Positions 1-12,718 of a DNA stretch of 64,000 nucleotides are shown here, in pieces. Below the pieces are notes generated by a model, which did not search any database, was not told where the DNA came from, and was given only the letters and a program-made list of their open reading frames with translations. How positions within the stretch are numbered: position 1 is the first letter of the stretch; each line of letters starts with the position of its first letter. The DNA is from Caenorhabditis elegans (Eukaryota; Nematoda; Chromadorea; Rhabditida; Rhabditidae). The stretch spans positions 8,180,501 to 8,244,500 of the forward strand of contig NC_003280.10 of NCBI RefSeq assembly GCF_000002985.6, read 5' to 3'. The position numbers were made by a program, and so were the translations under genes.

Positions 1-1317
1 TATTTTTCCTATAACTCACTGCTCTACTTTGAAAGCTCATATCTCGATTGTCTTTCGATATATCAAAAATTGACTATGAAAATATAGAAAAATATGTGAT
101 ACCTTTTTGCTGTTAAATATCTTTTGACAAAATCAAAGATAACCGGCATGAGAGCTGTCAAAGTAGAGCAAACAGGATACAAGACTAATAAAAGAAATAT
201 AATAAAGGTGCATACATAAAGCATTCACTATAAAATAACTATGTTTTCCAATTTGTTTTCAAGAAGTTGCACAAAGCCATTTTAAATTAATTTTCATTGT
301 TATAATTGAATATGAAGTTAAATTTTTCCATTCCAGAATTTACAGGAAATCTAATTAAATAGTTTGAATGGAAACAGAAAGAAACGTTCCACAAACCTTG
401 ATCAAGAGTCTGTAGACATTATTGAGGTGCGCATATTACAAAAAGATTTATTGAATGATAGATATAAGAGGGATAAGTGTTAATGACCGGCTCATCTACA
501 AACAATTAAAGGATGAGAGAAAGTGTTTGTGATGAGAAAGGCAAACTTGCCATGACGGACCGGAAATACTTTTTGTCTATTGGACTGATGATGACTTTTT
601 GGATATTAGAGGAACTTCAAAGGTGAAGGTTTTTTTCAGTAAATGTTTTGGTCACTTGCTACATTTCCAAAACTGTGCATTTTCTGAGTAATTCGCATCA
701 CATTTAAGTAAACATTTAAGAGTTAATGAAATTTCAAATTATGAGGAAATCATAGTAGGAAGCAGAACATTTTCCGTAAATCACTGATGGCAAGCTAATC
801 AGTCAGCTTTCCCCCCACTATTCCTTCGAACCGTATTTCCGTCTTCCACCACCCACCTTTGTTAGCTCAACCGACCCCTGCAAACATGTCAATTTCGGAT
901 ACGGAACGCCATCAACATTACACAATTTCTGTGTGTCCGGTGCTCCAAACTGGTGCACTTTTAGTGTAAAATCTGGTACAGAGCCGCGGAAACAAAACAA
1001 AAACTTAACAACACATTTTATAATAAAATTAATTTTTTCGCTCCCGGTCGGAGATGCTGTGCCCACACCTTTTTGCATTTAAAAACAATGTTTCGTGTCG
1101 AGACCAGGTACCGTGTTTTTGGCACAAAAAGCGCAAAATTTTCGGGTCTAATTGTAAGTAATATTTTGAATTGGCACTAAACACTTCGCCTTCAGAGCGT
1201 GTTCTAATTACACGCACTGTTAAAAAAATTTATACCAGATTCTAATATATATATCAAATTTAGAAAACAAATGTTTATCGCATAACTTTAATTATTTCAT
1301 TCATTCCTTGTTTCAAA
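1..1317. other. Left-edge region, no gene model supported
   Basis: No complete gene could be built here. Two short open stretches, about 364-428 and 512-624, have splice-like edges (AG before, GTGCGC or GTGAAG after), but their reading phases do not join, so they may be remnants or untranslated sequence. A 12-bp motif at 1094-1105, the reverse complement of GGTCTCGACACG, recurs elsewhere in the window and marks dispersed repeat DNA. An open frame on the minus strand at 818-1078 overlaps this repeat and has no recognisable domain. Confidence 0.4.
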
Positions 1318-1809
1318 ATGACAGGTTAGTTTTCTTTGTCACATTATGCAACATCATTTGAAATTTTAGACACTTCTACAACTTCTTCTGTAGCAAAGCG
1401 GCAAATTGAATCAAAAAACGCTCAGCTTTTGAGACAATTGATTGAAAAGAAAAATAAGAAACTCAAAAAGAAAGTCTATTCAAATGCCGAAGAACAAGAA
1501 ATTGATTTAATTATTCAAAAATCATTTGATTCAATAATTGGTAAAACTCCATATTCTCCATTCAAAATGTCTGATTGGATGAGCAAGATGATCCAAACAA
1601 TTTCGGATAATTTAGTGAAGCTCAATGGAAGCAAAAAGTTTTTGGTTCATTGTACTATTTCTGCAAAAACCGATAATCTTGCAATTTGCACGGCCAACAT
1701 GTGCTCCTGGGATACTACGAAGGATACTGCATACTACTCGGAATGGATGTCTAAAACTATCTTCGGTGCTGTCCAAGTCTTCTTCATCACACATCGTTTT
1801 TCGAAGTGA
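1318..1809 (+). CDS. dylt-3: Tctex-type dynein light chain
   Basis: Two exons, 1318-1324 and 1370-1809, encode about 148 residues. The first exon holds only Met-Thr plus one base; the 45-nt intron (GTTAGT to TTTTAG) returns to frame at DTSTTSSVAK. The C-terminal half looks like a Tctex-1/LC7-family light chain: a helical region, then beta strands with KFLVHCTISAK, a CSWD motif (the family has C-x-W-D) and a terminal VQVFFITH strand. Such subunits dimerise and link cargo to the cytoplasmic dynein intermediate chain. An AATAAA signal lies at 1923-1928, close to the convergent mig-5 end. The symbol rests on remembered synteny beside mig-5; family assignment is firmer than the exact paralogue. 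Confidence 0.75.
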
Positions 1810-1977
1810 ACATCGTCATGAAGAAATTTAAAATAATTCATAAATAGACTCAAAATTACATGAATGAATGAAAACGTTAGTCTTACTGAAATACATGAAA
1901 ACAGGGCATAGTTTTAAATATTAATAAAGCATGTGGGAATTAAGGCGAGAATCGGTAAAGGCAATGAGTTTTAAATT

Positions 1978-4508
1978 TTAAGTCCGTAAAATACGCGTTC
2001 TGCTGTTGCTACTGTTCTCCCCGTCGAAATCGTGGTTGACTGCGTTCTGCGACTGAATCGGAGAAGCTGCTAGAACCATAGTACTGGATAGAGGAGTCGG
2101 CGGAGGGCCTCCTAAGCCACCACTTCCTGGAATTTGTAACTAATTTGGTTGGGGAAATACTGTTATGTGAAAAGTCATTTGGATACAAAGGGTACAGTAG
2201 TCAAGAAACAGCAAATACTATATCAATTGAAATGAATATTTGCTTCAAATTTAACTCCTGCACCCTATAGAAACGATTAATTTTCTCACCGTTTGTCAAG
2301 CTTGAGGATGTCACTTGAGAAGGTGCCGGTACCTGACGGTGATTATTTTTCGTCCCAAAAACATGATAATTTCCGACTGGATTCATTCCAATTTGGCTTT
2401 CTCCGACCATCGATGCGTAATCATTTGTCATAGGACTCTCACAATCTCGACGTCTTCGAAGCCATGTTTGGTCATGAGCAACTGGGCTTAGAGTAGTGGT
2501 TTCTAATCGATGAGGAATATTTCTTCCAACTCGTGCTGCCAGAGCATGTGGTGCTGGTGAGCCAACATACGTCACTTCAGTAGTTGCTTCAACTCGCATT
2601 GTAGTTCCACTCGTACCAGTGGTGTCCGTGGAATTACGATCATTGCCAAGAATTCCATCACCGAATACATAGTAGCACTTTTCTGTGAATGTCAACTTGC
2701 TGACGACATGTCTGATAAGACCAGCAGCTAACAATCTCGCAGCATAGATTCTAGCTTTCTTCCGATTATGAATATCAGCCATGTGATCAACGAGCCAATC
2801 GACTAGATCTCGGCCTAAACGTTGATTGTTTGGATCCTAATACTTGAATGTTCAGTACTCACCAATAAAAGACATTGGAACCAAAATTTTCAGCCATTTT
2901 CGATTTTTGACAGCTAATCCTGAATCCGGACGAGCCATAGAACGAACAACAATAATGGGATCAATCATTTCTGTGAGTTGCTCTATTTTTTCATTTTGCT
3001 CATTTTCTCGTTTTCTTTCTGCTTCTTCAATCAAAGCTCTTGGAATTCCATTTCTACGTTGATCGTAAAGCATTCGCTCCTCATCATCAGAAGCTGTCGA
3101 TGTAAATGGAAGAGTTCCGTCATCAATTGTAGTTGCCGTTTGCTCCTGTGGATCCAAACCCAGAGCTTTCATTTTTTCAGTGTTCTGCCTGTAAGTATCA
3201 AATTAAGAAAATAAATCTTGCGAGGTACCCTTACACAGCGGTTTCTACCCAAACTCCAACGTCGAGGGGCATCGTTTCAGACGCCATGGACGCGAGTGGA
3301 TCATCATATTCACTTGGGGCACCTCTTGCAAACTTACTGATATAAAGAGTAATTGGTCTAAAAATTAAAAAAAATTAATGCTAATGCGTAGAAAAATACC
3401 TTTTGGAGGATGCAGCTTCTCTGAGCGAACGAACTGCTTGAGGCCCACTGAGTTCTTCAAAGGATACTCTATTAACTTGAAGAATCTGATCACCAACGTT
3501 CACACGTCCATCTTTTTCAACGGCACCTTCTGGTGCAATTTCGGAAACGAATATATGACCATCAATTGTGCACACGCTCAGTCCCAGATATGGAACATTT
3601 TTCATTGGTAGATAAATTTCCAGAATTCGAGGGAGGCCGCTGTTAACACTTGATTCCGTCGCTGAGCTAATAGTACTTGGAACATACGGTCTTCTGAATC
3701 TTTCTTTCTTTTGTTTTTTCCTTCTTCTATCGTCATCGTATATCTTATTCATATCACGAGCAGCGAGAGGTTCGTAGAGCGAAGAATCATCTCCTGTTCG
3801 ACGTGTATGCTCGTCATATTGATACGGATCCTCTGAATTTGAAGTGTATAATTCTGCCAGATGCTCTCCTGCTCTTCCTGAAAAACGTTCATACAGGTTT
3901 TTAAGAGTACATAAATAGCAAAAACTCACTGCTAACAATGGTGCTCGGAGCAAGACTAGCATCAGAGTACGGAGTCGCGTCAAAGTCTGCACTTCGTCGG
4001 CGGCGCTTAAAATATCAGTTTTTTTTGAAAATAACAGAAATCGAACCTTATCTAGAGCAGTTCTCTGTGGTCGCGTCATTGTTCCACTGTTTCGAGGAAG
4101 AGTTCCATATCCTGGAGTGCTAACGAGAAAAATCTCATAAAATCCATTCTGGGATTTGCGCAGCCGATCCGAATCAGTTGTTAATTCGACTTTAACTTCT
4201 CTGAACATTTTTCAGTACAGAATAATTACAAAAATTAAAAAAGCCAAAACTCACCGTTGAATATCCGGGTCAAGTTCCTTCGCATAATACTTATATCCAC
4301 GCTTGGTGAATGAATTTTTGAAATTTCCAAGCGTCGCTACTCCTTCTCTGGCTTCAATAACAGAAACATAGGGAGTCGTTTCATCGTCGAGATAGTAGAA
4401 GACCTGGAAGAAAATTATTTCTGTTTAATCACTGGCTTAATAAAAAACAATTCTGATCAAAATTCTTACTTTTATCTGGCTGCAGTCTGATGTGCATGGC
4501 GGCTCCAT
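1978..4508 (-). CDS. mig-5: Dishevelled Wnt signalling scaffold MIG-5
   Basis: Nine exons (4470-4508, 4255-4403, 4047-4200, 3930-4005, 3400-3877, 3235-3357, 2863-3188, 2290-2814, 1978-2126) join in phase to a 672-residue protein. Domain order is that of Dishevelled. An N-terminal DIX domain (from about residue 10, with VFYYLDDETTPYVS) drives polymerisation. A central PDZ domain (about 222-308, with LGLSVCTIDGHIFVSEI) binds Frizzled-type partners. A DEP domain (about 425-510, FIGRDLVDWL to EKCYYVFGD) aids membrane recruitment. The linker before PDZ is basic and Ser/Arg-rich; the tail is Pro/Ser-rich. In the worm, MIG-5 acts with other Dishevelled proteins in Wnt/beta-catenin asymmetry and cell migration. 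A TTCAG acceptor just upstream of the ATG suggests trans-splicing. The start is supported because the DIX domain begins within ten residues. Confidence 0.93.
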
Positions 4509-4945
4509 AAATGTTAGAAATCTGAATTCAATATTTTAAATTATAGACCAATAAAATATTTATAAAAATTACAAGAGGAAACAAAAAAAACAAATTTGTT
4601 TGCAAAGGACTAGCGGAAACAATTTTATTTTTAATTTATCGGCAATAAATCGCGGGTGGGAACAATGTTGCAAATACGCCCTAGTGACAGCTGGTGTTGG
4701 GTCTCGGCACGATTACCCTTCTAGCATGCATGAAGTACGATGCGCTCTGAGAATATTCTACAAGAATTTTAATTTTGATTCAGAATTCAAGGGATCCCCG
4801 ATTTTCTGGAAGCATTTTTATTTTTACTGAAATATTTTCATTTTTACGTATATTTTTATTTTTGAGTGCTTATTCAAAGCCCCTTTTTGACTCAATATCG
4901 AATGTCCTACTCTATTGCTAAGTTAATACGGTTGTGTTTCAGGTA
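4509..4945. promoter_or_regulatory. Divergent mig-5/cct-1 intergenic region
   Basis: About 440 bp separate the divergent starts of mig-5 (-) and cct-1 (+), so both promoters should lie here. A dispersed-repeat motif (GGTCTCGGCACG, 4700-4711) sits in the middle. The right end finishes with GTGTTTCAG at 4942, three bases before the cct-1 ATG, a likely trans-splice acceptor. No TATA box or specific factor site could be called with confidence. Confidence 0.5.
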
Positions 4946-6886
4946 ATGGCATCAGCTGGAGATTCCATTCTTGCCCTCACCGGTAAAAGAACTACTGGAC
5001 AAGGCATCAGATCTCAGAATGGTAACACCGAAAGCTCAATATAAGTATACATTAATTAATTGCAGTCACCGCGGCAGTTGCGATCGCCAATATTGTGAAG
5101 TCATCTCTTGGCCCTGTCGGACTTGATAAAATGCTTGTCGATGATGTTGGAGATGTCATTGTCACAAATGACGGAGCCACAATTCTGAAACAACTCGAGG
5201 TTGAGCATCCGGCTGGAAAAGTGCTTGTAGAACTTGCACAGCTGCAAGACGAGGAGGTCGGAGATGGAACTACTTCTGTCGTTATTGTGGCGGCTGAGCT
5301 CTTGAAGAGAGCCGATGAGCTTGTGAAACAAAAAGTTCATCCGACGACTATTATCAATGGTTACCGTCTCGCGTGCAAGGAAGCCGTCAAGTACATTAGT
5401 GAAAACATCTCATTCACTTCCGACTCGATTGGTAGACAATCAGTTGTCAACGCTGCCAAAACTTCCATGAGCAGTAAGATTATCGGACCGTGAGTTTGGT
5501 GTTGTCTATGCTTCAAGAAAATTGATTTTTCAGAGACGCCGATTTCTTCGGAGAGCTGGTTGTTGATGCCGCGGAAGCTGTTCGTGTGGAAAATAACGGG
5601 AAAGTCACTTATCCTATCAATGCAGTCAATGTTCTGAAGGCCCACGGAAAGAGCGCTCGCGAATCAGTTTTGGTGAAAGGATATGCACTCAATTGCACAG
5701 TTGCCAGTCAGGCCATGCCACTTCGTGTTCAAAATGCCAAGATCGCATGTCTCGATTTCTCTTTGATGAAGGCTAAGATGCACCTCGGTATTTCAGTCGT
5801 TGTTGAAGATCCAGCCAAGCTTGAGGCTATTCGCAGAGAGTGAGTTGAAACTATTCGTTTCTTTTTAAGCTATGGAATTTTCAGAGAATTCGATATTACC
5901 AAACGCCGCATTGATAAAATTTTGAAAGCCGGAGCCAACGTTGTTCTTACAACTGGAGGTATCGATGATTTGTGCTTGAAGCAATTTGTCGAATCTGGAG
6001 CTATGGCTGTTCGTCGATGCAAGAAATCAGACTTGAAGAGAATTGCCAAAGCTACTGGAGCCACATTGACTGTTTCCTTGGCTACTTTGGAAGGAGATGA
6101 AGCTTTCGATGCCTCGCTTCTTGGACATGCCGATGAAATTGTTCAAGAAAGAATTAGTGACGACGAGCTCATTCTCATCAAGGGACCGAAATCTCGTACT
6201 GCCAGCAGCATTATCCTCCGTGGAGCGAACGATGTGATGCTCGATGAAATGGAGAGATCGGTTCACGACTCACTCTGTGTTGTTCGTAGAGTTCTGGAAA
6301 GCAAGAAACTTGTGGCTGGAGGAGGTGCTGTTGAGACTTCTCTCAGTCTTTTCCTTGAAACTTATGCACAAACCTTGTCTTCTCGCGAGCAGCTTGCTGT
6401 TGCTGAATTCGCTTCAGCGCTTCTCATCATTCCGAAGGTTTTGGCAAGCAATGCTGCAAGAGATTCTACTGATTTAGTGACAAAACTCCGCGCGTACCAC
6501 TCCAAAGCTCAATTGATCCCACAACTTCAACACCTCAAGTGGTAAGTGAAAATGTTTTTTTTAAAGAGTAGGTTATTACATGTTAGCTTAATGTAATAAA
6601 ATTAAAATAATTTATTTCAAAAAATTTCGTTTTGTGCTTAGAAAAAGCGTCTAATTCATGTTTTCTGAATTTGAGTCAGTTTATTCACTCTTTTTTTAGG
6701 GCTGGTTTGGATCTCGAAGAAGGCACGATCCGCGATAACAAGGAGGCTGGAATTTTGGAGCCAGCTCTTAGTAAGGTCAAGTCTCTGAAGTTCGCCACTG
6801 AGGCAGCCATTACGATATTGCGTATTGATGACCTCATCAAACTTGACAAGCAAGAGCCACTTGGAGGAGATGATTGCCACGCTTAA
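4946..6886 (+). CDS. cct-1: Chaperonin CCT/TRiC subunit alpha (TCP-1)
   Basis: Five exons (4946-5021, 5066-5489, 5534-5839, 5885-6541, 6700-6886) give 549 residues, the expected length for this subunit. It is one of eight subunits of the cytosolic double-ring CCT chaperonin, which folds actin, tubulin and other proteins using ATP. Visible group II chaperonin signatures: [11 protein letters not shown] and [12 protein letters not shown] near the N-terminus, the ATP-site GDGTTS, the apical-domain segments, and the C-terminal [10 protein letters not shown] region. The start follows a TTTCAG trans-splice acceptor at 4942. Subunit alpha is chosen over the other seven from the N-terminal LTGKRTTGQ stretch and overall remembered similarity. 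Codon use is biased as in highly expressed worm genes. It converges on the ankyrin gene at 7113. Confidence 0.95.
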
Positions 6887-7112
6887 ATTTTCCCGTTTAC
6901 CCCGTTTATATATCCCTGTTTTCCGCGTGCTTCTCACATAATTCCGATCTGCTGCTCCTTATCCCAAATTCTCATGTTCAGCTTTTGTTTTCTTCTTTTG
7001 ATGATACTTTATTGAACGAAATGTTGTAAGTTTTAATGTTTTGATTTCAAAGTTGTTTGTATTCGTTTTTCATTATTCAAACAATGAAGAAGCTTTGCCA
7101 CATTTAGTTGTA

Positions 7113-10028
7113 TTACTCATCGCCGCCCAGTGATGTGAAATCGCGATTTTTCGGATCACTGTTAGTACGACGGCGTAGGCTCAGTGGAGGGAGACGGACA
7201 CCATTAGCAGTGCTGACAGTACTGGTCATCGGTTTATCCTTTGATGACCATCGGAACAATCCACTATTCGATGGACCTTCAGATGGTGGCGATTCCGATG
7301 ATGATGAGTGTTGTGGAAGTCTCAAGTGATCCTCCTATAAAGAAAGAACCAATATTTTCTTTCAAATTGATCATAAATCTAGGTTTACCTCATTTGAATT
7401 TCCACTGGTTTGATATGACAATGGTTTGTTGGAAATTGATGAAGATCTGACAGCTGGTGCTGCAATTCGATCCGTTTGAACAACGGAAAGACTTTTCGTA
7501 TGAAGTGGAGGCTGAAACGTTTTAAAACTGTAATAATGTTATCCTGACGTGCAATTTTGTGATCATTGCGCTGAAATTACGGTACCCGGTCTCGACACGA
7601 AATTGTTTTCTTTGATACAAACGGGTGTGCGCCTTTAAAGAGTACTGTACTCTAACTTGAAAATTTCGGTTTCCATGGATTTTTAATCGATTATTAGAAA
7701 GTTATGTATTTTAATTGTTTTTTCGTAGTTTTTTTATTCATAAAAAATATTTTTTAACGAACAACCATAAACACCCGATGAAAATTCCGCAGAAACTATC
7801 GTTTGAAATTACAGTACTCATTAAAGGTGCATATTGGGCGCGAAGCTCACAAAATTTCGCGTGTGTAATAAATAATAAATTATTTTGCGGAAAAATACCT
7901 TCTTTCCGAAAATATTTCTAATTTTCTCCCCAACACTCGAAAAAACTCCATGATCAGCTGGCGGAGATGTCAATTGTGGAGTTGATGGCTCAGATGAGTC
8001 AATTGATCCGGATTCCACAGAGAATGTACGTTGAGACATTAATCTTGAGTGAGCAGATGATGACCTTTTCACCATTTTAAGATATTCTCGTCCTTGGACT
8101 GCAGCTACATTGCCCTTCGCCAAACTATTCGAGATTTTCTCTCGGCTCAGCTTTTTAGTTGCAACTGCATGCCCAGAAGCCGATTCTGATTGTCGCACGA
8201 GCTGGAATAATTTTCTGATAAAGTAGCAGTTTCTGGGAAAATAATGTGCTATTTAGACTATAATTTATTCGCGAATTCTGATTTAACAATTTTCAATGAA
8301 GTAGGCTCACAAGAAGTCTGTTAAGATAACATGAATAAAAAACAATCGGCTTTTGAATTACTAAATATGTTCAGATTACTCACCTCTTTAACATAATTGT
8401 CATCAAAGGTATCTGCAGTTTTTGGGCCCAATGAAATAGTAACATCTTCCTCTGTTGTTGGCATTGAATCAAACTTTTTTTCCACTTCTGAACGTGGCTG
8501 AAATTCAGAGAAAAATATTGAGGAAGTATACTATTATTGTATATTATGTATCAGATATATAACTGAATAAAAACAACCCACTCGATGCTTTGCGTATTCC
8601 CTGGCAACTTTAGTAATTAACATTGCACACGTCTCACTTCCTGCACGAACAGCCATATCAACACAATTCAGACGTTCGTTGTTCCGCATGTCAATTACCT
8701 TAAATAACATGTAAACTATTTAATTGGAAACAAAAAATTGTTCATTTTTAAGTATAGCTTAGCTGAATTATTCAACTGTACTTTCTAATATGGTAAATGT
8801 TTTTGGAAGAAATTGATTAGTTCAAGTTTTGGAACGGAAATTTTTGGATATGTTGTTTTTCCGCGTACATTTAATAATATTTTACACATGGTCAGTCTTT
8901 AAGTCACGCTTGGAAAAACCAAAATTTAAGACATACATTTTTATGATGACGTTGAAGGTAAGAAGATAATTGAAGTTTTTCATTTTTATAAGTTAAAATC
9001 TATGCGTAAATGCGTTTTGCTATAAGTTGTTTTAAAAACTGTTTTCGATCTAGTCGAAATTTGACTGCACTTTCATTATTTTTAGTAATAACCATTTTTG
9101 GATAACTTGTATTCTGCTCTTCTAGACTTCTATCTTCTAGACACTCTGCTCTTCTAGACGTCGGTCGAAAATATTTCGCTTTTTAAACATCTCTCAGTTT
9201 GCTGAATAAAGACAACATTTCACAACAGAGAGAGACGTATCTTTCTCATTTTACTACTAAACGTATTGATACCCTGTATACTCTCAGGGAATAATCATTC
9301 CCAGCAAAAAATTATATCAAATAACATATTTTCTGTTCTGAAACCAAGTTTCCCATATTTTTTGAACATTCTCACCTGCCACAAAGTGCCATTATTGATA
9401 GCCATCGTGAGAATTCCCTTGACTTGTTGGACACGATTCTCAGCAGCCGCCATCATTAATGCAGAATTTCCATTATCATCTTGGAACATTATATCCATGA
9501 ATGCCTATGTAATTTTTTGAAGGTAGATTATGTGAAAATCAAGAGAATATGGTTTAAGTGTTTTAAAAGTTAATCTGTAAGATCAATTGTGATACTAATT
9601 ATACTCTGGGGATTCAAAAAAAATCTACAAATAATTGTTACACTACAAAATGTTCTAAATCTTTCGAACAGAATTTTAGTACTATTCGACTAGTTTTCAA
9701 TTCAAAAAATTGAGCTCTTGAGGAACTGAAGAGATCACCAATTTCTTTTTTCTCCATTTTTGGTTTTTATTGAAAATTGGAAACCCAATCAAAGCAATAT
9801 CCCTCACTAGTGAAACACTTTGAACAGCTTGAGGTATTAAAATTATTTCCGAGAAAGTTTTTGACATGCTCGGAAACATTCAATTTTCTGTTAATGAGCT
9901 GTCTCTAGTTAATTCAGACATACCGTAGTACATAAAGACGGATCATCAAACGGATCATCAAGATTGAAATCAATTCCAGAGTTTTTAATTTCTTCCCCAA
10001 TTCGAGTAATCATCTCGTTGTGCTGCAT
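7113..10028 (-). CDS. Ankyrin-type repeat protein with Ser-rich tail
   Basis: Seven exons (9924-10028, 9376-9504, 8582-8698, 8384-8497, 7899-8201, 7389-7511, 7113-7334) join in phase to 370 residues. Near residues 40-115 there are one or two degenerate ankyrin-like units (DDNGNSALMMAAAENRVQQV; NNERLNCVDMAVRAGSETC), usually protein-binding surfaces. The rest is low-complexity: Ser/Thr/Pro-rich with basic clusters (RSSSAHSRLMSQRTFSVESG, LRRRTNSDPKNRD) that look like phosphorylation targets. There is no signal peptide or TM segment, so it is probably cytosolic or nuclear. The start was chosen because a TTTCAG acceptor lies 16 nt upstream of the ATG. I do not recognise the gene; exon structure is firmer than the domain call. 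Confidence 0.75.
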
Positions 10029-10044
10029 GCTGCTTCTTTTTTTA

Positions 10045-11272
10045 CTGAAACTGATAAATTGTTGTGAGATTCTATATTTTTCTATTAACGTCATCATAGA
10101 AAACTATACAATTGACGATAACAACGGGAGAATAAATGAAAAAATAAAAAATAATTGAAAACAAGATACATGTATATTAAATAAATGTACGATGAATACA
10201 ATTGAAAGGAAGTTTGATATGATCATAGATACTTGTTAATGTATCCATAGCAACACGTTAAAAGAGACATAGAAACGGGCGGTGCGCTTGGTTTGATTTG
10301 GTTAGCTTGAATGATGAAAATAACATTGAAAAAAATGAAATGAGAGGGAGAGAGAGTGAAGAGAAATTGGAAAAAAAGAATAACGAAAAGCATATTAGGT
10401 TGAAACACATGGACAAGAGTGGGGCGGTGATTTTTATAAAAACTGGATTAAAATATTTGAGCTTGAATAATAAAGAAGGAAATTCCAGGAAACAATAACA
10501 TTTTCAGGTGTTGAAGTTTGGTGGAGGTTTTAGACTTATTGAAGCCTTATTGCAGATTTATTGATGGAGATCTGCTTAAAATTAAAGAAATATTACTTCA
10601 AAACTGGATTGGGACAATTTAATATATGATTTGTTGGTTTTAAAAGTGTGTTTTTGGAGGTCCGTATTCAATAAAACTTCTCTAAAAAGGAAAAAGTCTA
10701 TCTCTAATCATTCAAACCTTGAAAAGTAACATGTTTCCACCACAACAATTGTAGCAGAGAATCTCAACTGAAAACTCGGGTTGAAAATTTGAAGTATAGA
10801 TGGACTCTTCCCTATAAGTATAATATCTTTGTAACAGAAAAAGCCATCGCGAGGCCCAATAAAGAAAAATCTTCATTCAAAGTAACATTGGAAAATTCTC
10901 AAATTTTCATTTGTGAATTCTTAAGAGTACCACTAGCCAGTTTTCATGGGATACTGCAAATGTCTGAATATGAAATCAGCCACAGAATTTTTGGCTAAAA
11001 ACGTGATGTTCTTCATGAGAAACAGGTGCATGGCAGCTGATAGGAAAATTCTTAAAAATGAGATTTTTCCTTTTAGAACGGTGACTAATCTCACTAATCC
11101 TTTTAGAAGTTTTCATATTCAGGTTAGAAAATAAACCTGGAAATTCCCAAATCTCTTTGAACTTTGGATTTACTGCCATATAAAAATCAGTTTCAGAAAA
11201 TAATCCACTTATGCTAGAGAAAAAAGGAAATGGAATTGGACTAGACTCAATGAACTCAACATCAACAATTAT
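10045..11272. other. Intergenic region, nothing recognised
   Basis: About 1.2 kb between the ankyrin gene start and the end of the tetraspanin-like gene. The sequence is AT-rich with several short open frames on both strands that lack start context, splice support or recognisable motifs. It includes the likely promoter of the ankyrin gene. No RNA gene or element was found. Confidence 0.5.
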
Positions 11273-12718
11273 TCATTCTTTATTGAATTCGTTTTCTTTT
11301 GCTTCAGATTCTTGATTGACTATTAGAACAAAAAATCCGTCGAGTCCAATTGAAATGAGGGATAGAATTGCTAAACAGAAAATTTAAATATTTGAATTAT
11401 AAAATCGAAAACTTACCAAAAATAGAACTAATGATAACAAGTTGAAATGGGACCTCACCTAATATAGATTTAGCCGGAGATTCACAAACATTATCATATA
11501 CACTACGTCTTCCATCTTCATTTTTTCTCGAGTTTCTCTTCAAAACTTAATGTTTAAACGATTTTCACAATATCTAGATAACAAACCAATCTGTGTTGTA
11601 TTTCCACCAGTTCGTCAATAATCACGTCTTTGCTTGATGGTTTAATAGAAACCCTAAAATATATATTTAGTGGAGGTAGTTGAAGTTGAAGACTTTTAAA
11701 AACACAAAAAATCATTTAGAGAAAATGGAAACCTTTCAAAAGCCAAATGCTCACAATCCAGAGTTCTATCTGAGCAACACGACCAGGGCAAAGTGAATAA
11801 TCGTCTGGAAAAATGAAGGGATTTATTCGATTTTGAAAATATATGCATTAATTGAAAATTGGAGCAAATGGAGTGTCAACTCATTGTTTTCAGTATAAAG
11901 ATTTTGCATTTAAAAGGCTGTACACCAATGAACTATACTAAAATTCACTTTGTATGAAAAACAAACCTAGTTTCATCGATATACTCATCACCAAGAAGCG
12001 TGTAGTAAAACCAAGAAGTCCAAGGGCTTGATGGAGTTATTGAAGATTGATTCCAACCAGTACTTGTCGGCAATGGAACTCCACAGCACTCTGTTATTTT
12101 TTGAAATTTGTGAAGCGTCTGAAAAACAATAAATTAATTGAAGACAATTTCCAACATTTAAGTGATCGTTTGTGTTGAGTATCATAATGAAACACGAACT
12201 TTTGCGACACTCGGTCTTTAACAATAAGTCTCAAACAAAATATTACCCGCATTCCCTTTTCCGACTTTTGCTCCAAAACCTTTAAAAACTCCTGCTGAAA
12301 ACTTTCTTCACTCGTACTTCCAATAGACTGATACACTGCAATGGTGAAACCAATTACTGTAACCAAACTGATAACTGATATTCCAAGTGTGACAGTCATA
12401 GCAAGACGATATTCTTAAAAAATACTGGGTACATAAAGTCGATGAAAGAAACAACAAACTTGTTTTGATGATAACATTACTCAACAATGAGCACAAAACA
12501 GTGAAACCAGAGGAAAATGGTAAAGCGATTGCAAGTATACGAGTTGAACCAAGAAGAAGCCTAAAATTTAATGATTCTAAAACTTTAAAAAAATGTTTTG
12601 GCGAAACTTACCGAGTCCTAAAAACAGGATAAAGTATTGCACATAGCATGGTTACACTGATTATTTGTAGAAATATGAGAACATTCCTGGAGTGTCTATT
12701 GATTTTCAAATAATTCAT
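11273..12718 (-). CDS. Tetraspanin-like four-TM membrane protein
   Basis: Eight exons (12612-12718, 12460-12560, 12247-12413, 11967-12118, 11733-11804, 11587-11653, 11417-11537, 11273-11370) join in phase to 294 residues. There are four hydrophobic segments: VLIFLQIISVTMLCAILY (TM1), ILAIALPFSSGFTVLC (TM2), TVTLGISVISLVTVIGFTIA (TM3) and FQLVIISSIFGAILSLISIG (TM4). Between TM3 and TM4 is a large loop with ECCG (about 135-138) and PWSCC (about 182-186), the CCG and PxSCC hallmarks of the tetraspanin large extracellular loop. Tetraspanins organise membrane microdomains and partner proteins. A TTTCAG acceptor lies 8 nt upstream of the ATG. Acceptor choice at 11537 was settled by phase. I do not know its tsp number. 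Confidence 0.8.

Noticed and set aside
818-1078. 86-codon minus-strand frame near the left edge
   Set aside because: It overlaps dispersed repeat DNA, has no domain, and no splice or trans-splice context supports it.
2815-2862. A 26-nt intron at this mig-5 junction using the TATTAG acceptor
   Set aside because: Too short for a worm intron, and it would insert residues into the DEP domain. The GTTTAG acceptor gives a 48-nt intron and a clean FIGRDLVDWL join.
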